64,000 bases of DNA from Streptomyces sp. PsTaAH-137. GTDB lineage: Bacteria; Actinomycetota; Actinomycetes; Streptomycetales; Streptomycetaceae. Location of the stretch: contig NZ_QLLY01000012.1 of NCBI RefSeq assembly GCF_003259365.1, positions 5,089 to 69,088 on the forward strand. Reading direction: 5' to 3'. Within the stretch, counting starts at the first letter, position 1; every line of letters starts with the position of its first letter. The notes beneath the pieces are model-generated. The model was not told the DNA's origin. It ran no database searches and saw only the letters and a list, made by a program, of their open reading frames with translations. A program made the position numbers and the translations under genes. Positions 42,677 to 51,315 of this stretch are shown in pieces.

Positions 42677-43797
42677 GGGTTTCCTTTCGTCGTCGGGCTG
42701 TGGTCGGACGGTGCGGAGAGCTGCCCGGCCTCCGGAGCGCCGGGACCGGTGTCCGGGGCGAACCAGGGCAGGGTGTTCGTGGTGGTCGCGTCCGCCGACG
42801 GCCCGGGGGGCCTGTCGGACGGCGGCGGATCCTGCTGAGGGAGCCTCAGCTTCGGCATACGGACGGTGAGTTCGGCGAGCCGCTGCCCGCGGTGACGGCC
42901 CTGCGCCCCGTACCGGTCACGCGGCCTGACCCGGTCCACGACCGCCATGCCGATCCGGAAGACGGCGGCCGGGACGACGACGCAGAGCAGGATCCAGAAG
43001 AGCGTCACGCCCCACGGGCGGCCCACGCCCCAGGGCTGCTCGGCGAGGACCTTCCCGCCGTACTTCAGGGACACCAGATAGCTGCCGTGGTCGCCGGCCG
43101 TCAGCTCCACGGGCAGCTTGATCTGCGCCTTGCGGCCCGGCTCGACGGTGCCGCGCCACTGCTGCTCCTCCCACTGCGGCGCGAACACGCCGTGGGAGGT
43201 GCCGACTTGGAAGACCGGGTCCTTGACCGGGGCCGAACCGACGTTGCCGACGGTGAAGACGAACGAGCGCGAGGGCGGCGCCCCGAACCAGGTGAGGATG
43301 CCGCTCGAACCGTCGAGCCGGGTGTCGGTGACCATGGACAGCTGCCCGGTGCCGGACTCCTTCGGCAGCGCCTTCACCGGATGCCCGGCGACCTGGAAGG
43401 CGGCGTCCGCCTGCGCCTTCGGGCCGGTCGCGGTCGCCACGTGCACGACGCAGGGACAGGCGGCGGGCGGCTCGGCCACCGGCAGCTTCTTGCTGAAGGT
43501 GCCCGAGGCGTCGGTGGTGACGGCGAGCCCGTCCGCGTTGGCACAGGAGTTGGTGCCGCCGACGACCCCGCGCTCCGGGGTCGCCTGCCCGCAGACGAGG
43601 AGCATGAGCAGCGCCTTCGGACCCCACCCCGCGCCCTTCACGGTGATCGAACCACCCGTTCCGGCCTGGGACTTGGAGAGCGTGACGGTGGGCTTGCCGT
43701 CGGCGGCCGACGCCCAGGGAGCGGCGCCCGCCACCAGCGCGGCGACGAGGGCCAGGACGGTCAGCAGCCGCGGTGCGCGGGCGCTGCGGCGGTTCAT
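42673..43797 (-). CDS. Membrane-anchored extracytoplasmic protein, neocarzinostatin/Ig-like domain
   Basis: The 374-residue protein begins with a signal peptide ending near WASA (residue 31). Residues 35-135 form a beta-sandwich whose KSQAGTGGSITVKGAGWGP and CGQ...C/C pairs resemble the neocarzinostatin-like and IPT/Ig fold. A second beta domain follows (about 150-255), then a membrane helix near 265-290 and a cytoplasmic, proline-rich tail of about 80 residues. GAGGAGG precedes ATG 43797. Stop and start overlap both neighbours by 4 bases, so the three genes are one coupled unit. No enzyme motif was found. Confidence 0.75.
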   Translation of the reverse strand: MNRRSARAPRLLTVLALVAALVAGAAPWASAADGKPTVTLSKSQAGTGGSITVKGAGWGPKALLMLLVCGQATPERGVVGGTNSCANADGLAVTTDASGTFSKKLPVAEPPAACPCVVHVATATGPKAQADAAFQVAGHPVKALPKESGTGQLSMVTDTRLDGSSGILTWFGAPPSRSFVFTVGNVGSAPVKDPVFQVGTSHGVFAPQWEEQQWRGTVEPGRKAQIKLPVELTAGDHGSYLVSLKYGGKVLAEQPWGVGRPWGVTLFWILLCVVVPAAVFRIGMAVVDRVRPRDRYGAQGRHRGQRLAELTVRMPKLRLPQQDPPPSDRPPGPSADATTTNTLPWFAPDTGPGAPEAGQLSAPSDHSPTTKGNP

Positions 43798-44717
43798 GTG
43801 GTTCCTCCTCGGTCCCTTCGGTCCCTGTGGGTGCGTACGTACCAGTAGGCGGCGCAGCCCGCGCCCGCGAGCACCGCGAGGGCGCCGCCGAGCACGCCCC
43901 ACGGCACGAACCGGGCGGTCGTCGTGGCCGAGTCCGCCGCGCCGCCGCCCGCGGTGACCGTCACCTTCACGTCGACCGAGTCCAGCGCGGGCGCGCCGGG
44001 CCAGGGCTCGGTGAGCGTCACGCGGCGGCCCGGGAGCAGCTCGACCGGCAGGGTGCGGGCACGGCGGTCGAGGACGCTGCCGAAGACTCCGTCGGCCCGC
44101 ACGGCCAGGCGGGGGGTGAGCGTGGTGTTGCCGCGGTTCACCACGTCGTACGCGATGGAGTCGCCGTCCTTCACGCGGACGTGCTCGACGGTGAGCGCGG
44201 CGAGGGTGGGTCCGCCGACCCGCAGCCGGACGCTGACCCCGGCGTCCCGGCCGCCGCCGCTCGCCACGATCGCGCCCGGGTGGTCGCCCGGGGTGGCGCC
44301 CGCGGGGACGGTCACCGTGAAGGGGACCTCGGCGCGGGTGCGGGCCGGGATCTTCACGTTCTTCTCGGCGAACGTGATCCAGGCGCCGGTGTCCTTCGCC
44401 TTGTTGCGCAGGTCGAGGGTGCCGTCGGTGCGGTTGTCGGCGTCGGCGCCGCGCAGGGTGACGCGCAGCGGCTTCTTGGTGGGGTTGGTGACGGCCACCT
44501 TGTCCTCCAGGACGGTGCCGGGGGTGCCCTCCGCATAGATGTAGGGCCGGCCGTCGTCGGTCGCCGGGCGGGTGCCGGCGCCGGCCGACGGGGCGATGGT
44601 CCATTGCGGCTGGGCCGCAGTCGCCGGCGCCGCGGTGCCGCCCCACATCAGTAGGGCGGCACCCATGAGCGCCCACGCGCCGTAGGAGCCTCGGTTTCGT
44701 CTGCGAGTGCGGCTCAT
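43794..44717 (-). CDS. DUF916-like (WxL-interacting type) extracytoplasmic protein
   Basis: The 307-residue protein has a signal peptide (about 1-35), then WTIAPSAGAGTRPATDDGRPYIYAEGTPGTVLEDKVAV and the following beta strands, which resemble the peptidoglycan-binding DUF916 domain found next to WxL surface proteins in Firmicutes. A second Ig-like domain follows (about 160-265), one membrane helix (about 273-293) and a short basic cytoplasmic tail. It starts the three-gene coupled unit and its stop overlaps the next start (43794-43797). The likely job is to hold partner surface proteins at the wall; this is inferred from the family. Confidence 0.8.
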   Translation of the reverse strand: MSRTRRRNRGSYGAWALMGAALLMWGGTAAPATAAQPQWTIAPSAGAGTRPATDDGRPYIYAEGTPGTVLEDKVAVTNPTKKPLRVTLRGADADNRTDGTLDLRNKAKDTGAWITFAEKNVKIPARTRAEVPFTVTVPAGATPGDHPGAIVASGGGRDAGVSVRLRVGGPTLAALTVEHVRVKDGDSIAYDVVNRGNTTLTPRLAVRADGVFGSVLDRRARTLPVELLPGRRVTLTEPWPGAPALDSVDVKVTVTAGGGAADSATTTARFVPWGVLGGALAVLAGAGCAAYWYVRTHRDRRDRGGTT

Positions 44718-44729
44718 ATGTGGTTGCTC

Positions 44730-44760
44730 GCGCAGTTCCCCGCGCCCCTAGCGGGGCGCC
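44730..44760 (+). repeat. Dispersed repeat, family 1, copy F
   Basis: The 20-base core lies at 44730-44749 and overlaps the stop codon (44748-44750) of the LPQTG protein gene. CGCCCCTAGCGGGGCG (44743-44758) forms a small hairpin, so the last codons of that gene come from the repeat. Confidence 0.85.
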
Positions 44761-45494
44761 TGCTGGCGGCGACGAGTCAGCCACAGGGTCCCGGCCGCTC
44801 CGGCGAGGAGCACCGTGGCGCCGAGGGTGCCCAGGGCTATCGCTGAGTCCTCCGGGCCCGTCTGGGGGAGCTGGCTGCCGCCCGATGACGACGAGGAGGA
44901 GGACGATCCGGAGCCGGTCGAGCCGGAGCCGGAGGAGCCGGTCGAGCCCGAGGAGCCCGAACCGCCGCTGCCGCCCGCGGCCTTCACGTCGAGTTCCAGG
45001 GACGGCTTCGGGTTGTTCGACGGGGTGCAGGTCGTCGTCGTGCCCAGCGCCTTGATGGTCAGCACGCCCGCCGTGAACGTCACCTTGCCGCTCTTCTTCG
45101 GCGTGTACGTGCCGCTCAGGTCACTGATCTTGATCGGCGAGTTGGCGGGGATCGCCTCCGAGTTCGGCGGTCCCGAGACGGCCAGCTGCCCGGTCTCCGC
45201 GCCGCCCAGCTTGATGACGGCGCTCGGCTTCATGGCGCCCTTGCCGAGCTCGACCGGGCTGGAGGAGACGCCCTTCTGGAAGGACATCGTGATCTTGTAG
45301 CCGCTGCCGCTCTTGACCGACTTCATGTCGATCGGGGAGACGGCTCCCTTGTCGCCGATCGGCGTTTTGCACTGGTAATTGACGTCCTGCACCGTGGCCG
45401 AAGCGGTGGGGGCGGCCATCAGCACCGCCGAGCCGGCCAGGGCCGCGCTGAGCGCGTACGCGGCGGTTCGTTTCTGGTACGTGCGGTACGACAC
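44748..45494 (-). CDS. Secreted protein with C-terminal LPQTG sortase-type signal
   Basis: The 248-residue protein has a signal peptide (about 1-33), one beta-rich domain (about 35-165, with NYQCKTPIGDKGAVSP, LSGTYTPK and ALGTTTTCTP), a serine/glycine linker of about 35 residues, LPQTG at 209-213, a hydrophobic helix and RRRQQAPR. The domain is clearly paralogous to the second domain of the LAETG protein four genes along. The last residues are encoded within a family 1 repeat. It lies 30 bases before the DUF916-like gene. No sortase gene is in the window. Function unknown. Confidence 0.8.
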   Translation of the reverse strand: MSYRTYQKRTAAYALSAALAGSAVLMAAPTASATVQDVNYQCKTPIGDKGAVSPIDMKSVKSGSGYKITMSFQKGVSSSPVELGKGAMKPSAVIKLGGAETGQLAVSGPPNSEAIPANSPIKISDLSGTYTPKKSGKVTFTAGVLTIKALGTTTTCTPSNNPKPSLELDVKAAGGSGGSGSSGSTGSSGSGSTGSGSSSSSSSSGGSQLPQTGPEDSAIALGTLGATVLLAGAAGTLWLTRRRQQAPR

Positions 45495-45584
45495 CTTGAA
45501 ATCCCTTCACACCGACGGTTACTGACGGTTCATCAGATGCGGGTGGCTCAAGGTACGCCGGGGACCTTGCCGAGGGAAGACAAA

Positions 45585-45618
45585 GAGCACGCCGGATCGA
45601 AGACGATCCGGCGTGCTC
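45585..45618. terminator. Hairpin terminator downstream of the anti-sigma gene
   Basis: GAGCACGCCGGATCG (45585-45599) and CGATCCGGCGTGCTC (45604-45618) form a perfect 15-base stem with an AAGA loop, 35 bases past the stop of the ATP-binding anti-sigma gene. It separates the sigI locus from the surface-protein cluster. Confidence 0.9.
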
Positions 45619-45652
45619 GGAGAACACGGACGGGACGGGCCCGCGCGGCGGG

Positions 45653-46144
45653 TCAGGCGGGGGCGCCGACCTCGGCCCACACGGTCTTGCCGGTGACCCC
45701 GGGGGTGCGCACGACGCCCCAGTCGAGGCAGAGGCGCTGCACGATGAACATGCCGTGGCCGCCGGGGCGGCCCGCGCGGTGCGGGGTGCGGGGGGCCGGC
45801 TCGCCCGCGCCGCGGTCGGTGACCTCGATGCGCAGCACCTTGTTGGCCGGGGAGTCCCCGTAGAACAGGGCGATCTCGTCCGGGCCCTCGGCGTGCAGGC
45901 AGGCGTTGGTGACCAGCTCGGAGACGACGAGCAGCACGTCCTCCGCGGCGGCGCGGCGGTCCGCGGTCGCGGCCGGCAGCCAGCCCCAGGCGTGCAGCGC
46001 CTCCCGGGTGAAGTCGCGGGCCAGCGGCACGATGCCGCTCTCACCGCCCAGGCTCAGCCTGCGGACCCGACGGCTCTCGGCGTCCGGCTCGTCGCCGGAT
46101 CCGGGGCCGTGGTCGCCCGGCGAGTAGGGCCGGGTGGCGCTCAT
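45653..46144 (-). CDS. RsbW-type ATP-binding protein, probable anti-sigma factor/kinase
   Basis: The 163-residue protein has a Bergerat ATP-binding fold: N-box VVSELVTNACLHA, G1 VTDRGAGEP, G2 GHGMFIVQRL. In partner switching such proteins bind a SigB-type sigma factor and also phosphorylate a STAS antagonist. ATG 46144 has GAGGTGA upstream; a GTG at 46150 is possible. It lies downstream of the STAS gene on the same strand, with 245 bases between, and both are divergent from sigI. In S. coelicolor the matching genes are known as partners of SigI. Confidence 0.85.
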   Translation of the reverse strand: MSATRPYSPGDHGPGSGDEPDAESRRVRRLSLGGESGIVPLARDFTREALHAWGWLPAATADRRAAAEDVLLVVSELVTNACLHAEGPDEIALFYGDSPANKVLRIEVTDRGAGEPAPRTPHRAGRPGGHGMFIVQRLCLDWGVVRTPGVTGKTVWAEVGAPA

Positions 46145-46389
46145 CAGCACTTCACCTCACCGATTCACCAATGTCAGCTTCAAAGTTCAGGGATATCAGG
46201 GGTAGGAGTCGGGACGCCCGTGTCGGTTACGCCGTGTTGTCGGTCGGGGGTCTCCTGCCCGGAGGGGCGGTGAGAACACCCCTCACTTCGATGGAGACCT
46301 TGTGACGCTGGTAACGCCTCGATCACGTAGAGACAACTGGAGCGTAACTTCTGCGTCCCGGGCGTGCGCGCCCTTTCGGAGCCTTCGCA

Positions 46390-46761
46390 TCACTCCGCGG
46401 CGAGCGCCGCTTCCAGTGATTCGTGCACGGTAAAAACGGCCTCCGCGCCGGTGATCTCGAAGACCCGGGCCACCACCGGCAGCATCCCGGCCAGATGGAC
46501 TCCGCCGCCCGCGGCCTCGGCCTTGAGGCGGGCACCGAGCAGGACGTTCAGCCCGGTCGAGTCGCAGAACTCCAGGCGCGAACAGTCGACGATCAGCCGG
46601 GAAAGTCCGTTCGCGAGGCATTCATCCAGGGGTTCGCGCAGCAGATCGGCGGTGTGGTGATCCAACTCACCCGCCGGTGTCACCACGGCGCTGGAACCCT
46701 CCTGGCGCACCTCGACCAGAAGCCGGCCCCTATTGGCGCTGCCGACTGTCCCGCGGTCCAT
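46390..46761 (-). CDS. STAS-domain anti-sigma factor antagonist
   Basis: The 123-residue protein is a single STAS domain. LIVDCSRLEFCDSTGLNVLL carries the conserved serine (in CDSTGL) that is phosphorylated by the cognate anti-sigma kinase. The unphosphorylated form would bind the kinase and free the sigma factor. A sequence matching the SigB-type promoter consensus lies about 85 bases upstream (46846-46869), so it may be induced by the sigma factor it releases. It is divergent from sigI. Confidence 0.88.
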   Translation of the reverse strand: MDRGTVGSANRGRLLVEVRQEGSSAVVTPAGELDHHTADLLREPLDECLANGLSRLIVDCSRLEFCDSTGLNVLLGARLKAEAAGGGVHLAGMLPVVARVFEITGAEAVFTVHESLEAALAAE

Positions 46762-46845
46762 GACGACCCTCTCCCGCTCAAGCTCTGCACTGCTTACGAC
46801 GTGCGGTTGACGCCCTCGAACACTACGCCTTCCCTACGCGTCCCG

Positions 46846-46869
46846 GTACCCGAACAACCCCTAGGAACC
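46846..46869 (-). promoter_or_regulatory. SigB-type promoter in front of the STAS gene
   Basis: Read on the minus strand, GGTT (46869-46866) is followed after 14 bases by GGGTAC (46851-46846). This fits GNNT-N14-16-GGGTAY, the consensus recognised by SigB-like sigma factors of Streptomyces. It would start a transcript about 75 bases upstream of the STAS start codon. On the plus strand GGGTAG at 46914-46919 lacks a matching upstream element. Confidence 0.55.
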
Positions 46870-47025
46870 GGACATTTCACCATCAAGCGCACTTGCGGCC
46901 CGATGTGGAAAACGGGTAGGCCTAGTAAGGACACCAATCGACACGGCCGGCTTTGGAGGCGCCGCACACCGCACAGTGCACGTATTGGCATCGGCAGCCA
47001 TATGCCGAGAACGATGGAGGACATC

Positions 47026-47955
47026 ATGTCACCCCGGCTCGACGCATCGCGTACTGACCAGGCGTCGTCGACTCTCCCCCCGGAACCCCGCGCCGACGCC
47101 GACGCCACCGCTTCGGACGCTTCCGGCACCGCGACGGACTCCCTGGAAGGGCTCGACGGCCTGCCGGAGATCCCCCCGTTTGACGAAGTCGCCCCACTCG
47201 ACGCCCGAGCGCTCTCCAAGACGCTCTTCGAGCGTCTCGAGTCCCTCGAAGAGGGCACCCACGACTTTTCCTATGTCCGCAACACCCTGGTCGAGCTCAA
47301 TCTCGCCCTGGTGAAGTTCGCGGCCTCCCGGTTCCGCTCCCGCAGCGAGCCGATGGAGGACATCATCCAGGTCGGCACCATCGGCCTGATCAAGGCGATC
47401 GACCGCTTCGAGCTGAGCCGAGGCGTCGAGTTCCCCACCTTCGCGATGCCAACCATCGTCGGTGAGATCAAGCGCTTCTTCCGCGACACCTCCTGGTCGG
47501 TGCGCGTACCGCGGCGCCTTCAGGAACTCCGCCTCGACCTCGCCAAGGCGGGCGACGAACTCGCCCAGCAGCTCGACCGCGCGCCGACGGTGGGCGAGCT
47601 CGCCGAACGCCTGGGCCTGTCGAACGAAGAGGTCGTCGAGGGCATGGCGGCGTCCAACGCCTACACCGCCAGCTCGCTCGACGCCCAGCCCGAGGAGGAC
47701 GACTCCGAGGGCGCCCTCGCGGACCGCATCGGTTACGAGGACCACGGCCTGGAGGGCATCGAGTACGTCGAGTCCCTCAAGCCGCTGATCGCCGAACTCC
47801 CGGCGCGCGACCGCAAGATCCTGTCCTTGCGCTTCGTGGCGAACATGACCCAGTCGGAGATCGGCGAAGAGCTGGGAATCTCGCAGATGCACGTGTCGCG
47901 ACTGCTGTCGCGCACCTTGGTACGCCTGCGCAAGGGGCTGACGGTGGAGGAGTGA
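47026..47955 (+). CDS. sigI: SigB/SigF-type RNA polymerase sigma factor, probably SigI
   Basis: The 309-residue sigma factor has an acidic, Thr/Ser-rich N-terminus of about 65 residues, then regions 2 (DIIQVGTIGLIKAIDRFELSRG, FPTFAMPTIVGEIKRFFRD), 3 (LRLDLAKAGDELAQQLDRAPTVGEL) and 4 (LPARDRKILSLRFVANMTQSEIGEELGISQMHVSRLLS). It is the group 3 SigB type controlled by partner switching. ATG 47026 follows GGAGG with good spacing. The divergent STAS and RsbW-like genes supply its regulators, the arrangement described for SigI of S. coelicolor. A 17-18 base hairpin ends the gene. Confidence 0.92.
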   Translation: MSPRLDASRTDQASSTLPPEPRADADATASDASGTATDSLEGLDGLPEIPPFDEVAPLDARALSKTLFERLESLEEGTHDFSYVRNTLVELNLALVKFAASRFRSRSEPMEDIIQVGTIGLIKAIDRFELSRGVEFPTFAMPTIVGEIKRFFRDTSWSVRVPRRLQELRLDLAKAGDELAQQLDRAPTVGELAERLGLSNEEVVEGMAASNAYTASSLDAQPEEDDSEGALADRIGYEDHGLEGIEYVESLKPLIAELPARDRKILSLRFVANMTQSEIGEELGISQMHVSRLLSRTLVRLRKGLTVEE

Positions 47956-47990
47956 GCCCGCCCTCCGGCCCCTTAGAACGGTTCCTCGTG

Positions 47991-48034
47991 GAAACGGGTC
48001 CGTCTCCCTGATCCCCGGGAGACGGACCCGTTTC
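47991..48034. terminator. Bidirectional hairpin terminator, sigI and DUF4097 gene
   Basis: GAAACGGGTCCGTCTCCC (47991-48008) is perfectly complementary to 48017-48034, loop of 8 bases. It lies between the converging stops at 47955 and 48056. Confidence 0.9.
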
Positions 48035-48055
48035 GCGTGCGCCCACCGGGCGCGG

Positions 48056-48715
48056 TCAGACGGCGCGGGCGGTGATGTCGCCGTAGGACGTGGTCGCCGT
48101 GACGGTCAGGGCGGGGGTGCCGTCGTTCTTGAGGGAGTTGTTCACCCGGCCGAACGCGGTGGTCGCGTCCAGAGTGGCGGAGCCCGCGGCGGCGACGGTG
48201 ATGTCGCCCTTCTGCGTGCTCAGCGCGAGCCGGCCCGCGGTGGCCTCGGAGACCGTCAGGTCGCCGCGCTGGGTGGACAGTTCGCCGCCCTTCGTGAGGC
48301 GGCCGATCGTGACGGCGCCGTCCTGGAGGCCGATCCGGGCGCTCGCGGCCTCGGCGAGCGAGACCGGGCCCAGGGCGCTCTCGACGACGACGTCACCGAG
48401 CGGGCCGGATCCGGTCACCTCACCGGCGGCGCCCGTGACCTCGACACCGGAGCCGGCGGGCAGCGCGACGGTGATCTCGACGGAGCCGGACGAGCCGAGG
48501 GCCCGGTTCTTCGCCTCGGGGGCGGCGATCCGCAGCACCCCGTCGGCGTAGACCGCGGTGATCTCCCCGGCCGCCTGCACGTCGCGGCTCTTGGCGGCGT
48601 TCGCGGGCCGGACGTCGACGGTGGTGTCGGCGCGGTCCGCGGCGACGATCTCGATGCGGGTGGCGGGGACGGCGAGAACGGCGGTGATCTGGGCGGGGGT
48701 GGCGAAGGTCTGCAT
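48056..48715 (-). CDS. DUF4097 family beta-strand repeat protein
   Basis: The 219-residue protein consists of repeating short beta strands such as GELSTQRGDLTVSEATAGRLALSTQKGDITVAAAG, the pattern of the DUF4097/adhesin-like single-stranded beta-helix family. There is no signal peptide or membrane helix, so it is probably cytoplasmic. ATG 48715 follows AGGAG; the frame is open upstream without homology. In other streptomycetes such genes are often beside regulators, but here it only shares a terminator with sigI. Function unknown. Confidence 0.83.
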   Translation of the reverse strand: MQTFATPAQITAVLAVPATRIEIVAADRADTTVDVRPANAAKSRDVQAAGEITAVYADGVLRIAAPEAKNRALGSSGSVEITVALPAGSGVEVTGAAGEVTGSGPLGDVVVESALGPVSLAEAASARIGLQDGAVTIGRLTKGGELSTQRGDLTVSEATAGRLALSTQKGDITVAAAGSATLDATTAFGRVNNSLKNDGTPALTVTATTSYGDITARAV

Positions 48716-48947
48716 GGTTTTCTCCTGGGAATCGTTGTTTCCGTTGAGAGAAACGCTACGTTGCGTTCGCGGATTCATCAATGTCTTCGTTGCCGTTGTG
48801 CGACTAAATAGCAGGTCAGGCGAGGGAATTCGTTGCACTCGGGTTGTGGGTTAACGCAATGACGACTCTGATTTCATTGCAATGGCTGCTGGTGAACGCT
48901 CCGGAGGGCTTAGGCTGGCCGCCGCAGAACAGGAGCCATCACCTGCC

Positions 48948-50087
48948 ATGACCAGCCAGCCCGCGCTCTCCGTGCGCGCCGTCTCCCGCGCGGAGCATCT
49001 GGCCCACCGCACCCTGTATCCCGGGGTGAGCCACCTCCAGATCCCCGAGTGGGGCGCCGTGAAGCCCGACTGGGAGGCGGAGAGCGTCGGGTGGTTCGAG
49101 GGGCCGAGCCGGGTGGCGGCGGCGCTGGTGCTGTACCGGGCGCTGCCCGGGACCCGGCGCACGCTCGCCTATCTGCCCGACGGACCGTCCCTCGACTGGA
49201 CCGACCCGCGGCTCGGCCGGTGGCTGGAGCCGCTGATCGCGCATGTGACGCGGCGCGGGGCGTTCTCGCTGCGCATCGGTCCCCCGCTCGTCGTACGGCA
49301 GTGGGAGCCGGCCACCGTCGCGGAGGGCATCGCCGACAGCGGCGTACGGCATCTGCACGGCATGGCGGCCGACCACATCGACGGCATCGCGCTCCAGGTC
49401 GGGGAGCGGCTGCGGCGGCTCGGGTGGCGGCCGTGCGCCGACGGCGACGACGCCGGGTTCGGCGTGGGGCAGCCGCGGTACGGGTGCCAGGTGCCGCTCG
49501 CCGAACGGTCGGCGCAGGCGGTGCGCTCCGGGCTCGCGCCGCACTGGCAGGAGGCGCTGGACACGTCCGAGGCGGCCGGGGTCCGGGTGACCTGGGGCTC
49601 CGACGCCGATCTGCCCGCCTTCCACCGGCTGTACGCCGAGACCGCCGCCCGGGACGGGTTCAAGGCCCGGCCCGTCGCGTACTTCGAGCGGATGTGGCAG
49701 GCGCTGAACACGGACGACGGCGACCGGCTGCGGCTCTATCTCGCCGAGCGCGACGGCGAGGCGCTGTCCGCCGCGCTGATGATCTCCGTGGGGCAGCGGT
49801 TCTGGCACTCCTACGCCGCGTCCGGCTCACGCGGGCGTGAACTGCGCTCCGACCACGCCCTGTTGTGGCGGATGCTGGGCGTCGCGCGGGCCGCGGGCGC
49901 GGACACGTACGACCTGCGGGCCGTCAGTCCGCTCCTCACCGAGGACAACCGGCTGCTCGACCGGCTCCGCTTCAAGACCGGGGCCGGCGGGCGGGCCGTG
50001 GAGTACCTCGGCGAGTGGGAGCTGCCCGTCGGGCCCCAGGGGCGGGTGCTGCAGCGGGCGTTGGGGTTCTACCTCGGACACCGCTGA
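48948..50087 (+). CDS. FemABX-type peptidyltransferase (lipid II:glycine glycyltransferase family)
   Basis: The 379-residue protein has two GNAT-like halves as in FemABX. QIPEWGAVKPDWEAESVGWF, LAYLPDGPSLDW, and the second-half segment ALSAALMISVGQRFWHSYAASG...LRSDHALLWRMLGVARAAGADTYDLRAVSP are typical. Such enzymes add amino acids from aminoacyl-tRNA to the stem peptide of lipid II; in LL-DAP streptomycetes the bridge is a single glycine, so this is a candidate or a paralogue. ATG 48948 has AGGAG upstream. It is convergent with hutI. Confidence 0.87.
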   Translation: MTSQPALSVRAVSRAEHLAHRTLYPGVSHLQIPEWGAVKPDWEAESVGWFEGPSRVAAALVLYRALPGTRRTLAYLPDGPSLDWTDPRLGRWLEPLIAHVTRRGAFSLRIGPPLVVRQWEPATVAEGIADSGVRHLHGMAADHIDGIALQVGERLRRLGWRPCADGDDAGFGVGQPRYGCQVPLAERSAQAVRSGLAPHWQEALDTSEAAGVRVTWGSDADLPAFHRLYAETAARDGFKARPVAYFERMWQALNTDDGDRLRLYLAERDGEALSAALMISVGQRFWHSYAASGSRGRELRSDHALLWRMLGVARAAGADTYDLRAVSPLLTEDNRLLDRLRFKTGAGGRAVEYLGEWELPVGPQGRVLQRALGFYLGHR

Positions 50088-50097
50088 GCCCGCCGCG

Positions 50098-51270
50098 TCA
50101 GGCCGCGCGCACCCCGGCCCGCCAGACCTCGGACACCAGCGGCACGCCCGGCCGGTACGCCAGGTGTACGTGGCTGGGGGCGTCCAGGAACGCCAGGTCC
50201 GCCCGCGCACCGGGCGCCAGGTGGCCGACGTCCGTGCGGCGCAGTGCCTTCGCGCCGCCCGCCGTCGCCGCCCAGAGCGCCTCGTCCGGGGTCATGCCCA
50301 TGTCCCGTACCGCGAGGGCGATGCAGAACGGCACCGAGGACGTGAAGGACGAGCCCGGGTTGCAGTCCGTGGACAGCGCCACCGTGGCGCCCGCGTCGAG
50401 GATGCGGCGGGCGTCCGGCCACTCGGCGCGCGTGGAGAACTCGGCGCCGGGCAGCAGCGTCGCCACCGTGTCGCTGTTCGCGAGGGCGTCGACGTCCGCG
50501 TCCGTGAGGTGGGTGCAGTGGTCGGCGCTCGCCGCGTCCAGCTCGACGGCCAGCTGGACGCCGGGGCCGTAGGAGAGCTGGTTGGCGTGGATGCGCGGGA
50601 GCAGGCCCTTGGCCTTGCCGGCCGTGAGGATCGCGCGGGCCTGGTCGCCGTCGAAGGCGCCCTTCTCGCAGAAGACGTCGATCCAGCGGGCGTGCGGGGC
50701 GCAGGCGTCCAGCATCTCGCCGGTGACGAGGGCCACGTAGGCCGCCGGGTCGTCGGCGAAGTCCGGCGAGACGATGTGCGCGCCGAGGTAGGTGACCTCG
50801 TCGGTGTGGGCCTTCGCGATGCGCAGGGCGCGTTCCTCGTCGGCCGTGGTGAGGCCGTAGCCCGACTTGGTCTCGAAGGTGGTCGTGCCCTGGCGGAGCG
50901 CTTCCGCGAGGTGGTGGGTGAGGTTCGCTTCGAGGTCGGCGTCGGTCGCGGCTCGGGTGGCGGCGACCGTGGTGCGGATGCCTCCGGCCTTGTAGCTCTG
51001 GCCGGACATGCGGGCGTTGAACTCTTCTGTGCGGTCGCCTGCGAAGACCAGGTGGGAGTGGGAGTCGACGAAGCCCGGGATCACGGCTTTGCCTTCGGCG
51101 TCGCGGGTGGTGTCGGTCTGCGGGACCTTGGCCGTCGGGCCCGCCCAGGCGATCTTGTCGCCCTCGATGACGAGCGCGGCGTCCTTGATCTGGCCGAGGG
51201 GGCCGTCGCCGAGGTCCGGGTTGTTGGTGACCAGGGTGCCGATGTGGGTGATCGCCGTCGCGGTCGTCAT
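50098..51270 (-). CDS. hutI: Imidazolonepropionase
   Basis: This 390-residue amidohydrolase opens the ring of imidazolone propionate to give N-formimidoyl-L-glutamate in histidine breakdown. The metal and substrate motifs are GFVDSHSHLVFAGDR, THTFETKSGYG-type TTTFETKSGYGLT, PRIHANQLSYG, ADHCTHL and ALSTDCNPGSS. ATG 51270 follows a purine-rich ribosome site; the frame continues upstream into repeat DNA. It lies 188 bases downstream of hutF on the same strand, separated by an inverted pair of family 1 repeats. Confidence 0.95.
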   Translation of the reverse strand: MTTATAITHIGTLVTNNPDLGDGPLGQIKDAALVIEGDKIAWAGPTAKVPQTDTTRDAEGKAVIPGFVDSHSHLVFAGDRTEEFNARMSGQSYKAGGIRTTVAATRAATDADLEANLTHHLAEALRQGTTTFETKSGYGLTTADEERALRIAKAHTDEVTYLGAHIVSPDFADDPAAYVALVTGEMLDACAPHARWIDVFCEKGAFDGDQARAILTAGKAKGLLPRIHANQLSYGPGVQLAVELDAASADHCTHLTDADVDALANSDTVATLLPGAEFSTRAEWPDARRILDAGATVALSTDCNPGSSFTSSVPFCIALAVRDMGMTPDEALWAATAGGAKALRRTDVGHLAPGARADLAFLDAPSHVHLAYRPGVPLVSEVWRAGVRAA

Positions 51271-51315
51271 GGGTTCCTCTCCGGGGTGGGTGGTGCGAAT
51301 GTTCCGAGCGCGCGG

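Noticed and set aside
46914..46919. GGGTAG as a SigB-type -10 for sigI itself
   Set aside because: No GNNT element lies 14-16 bases upstream, so autoregulation of sigI from this site is not supported.
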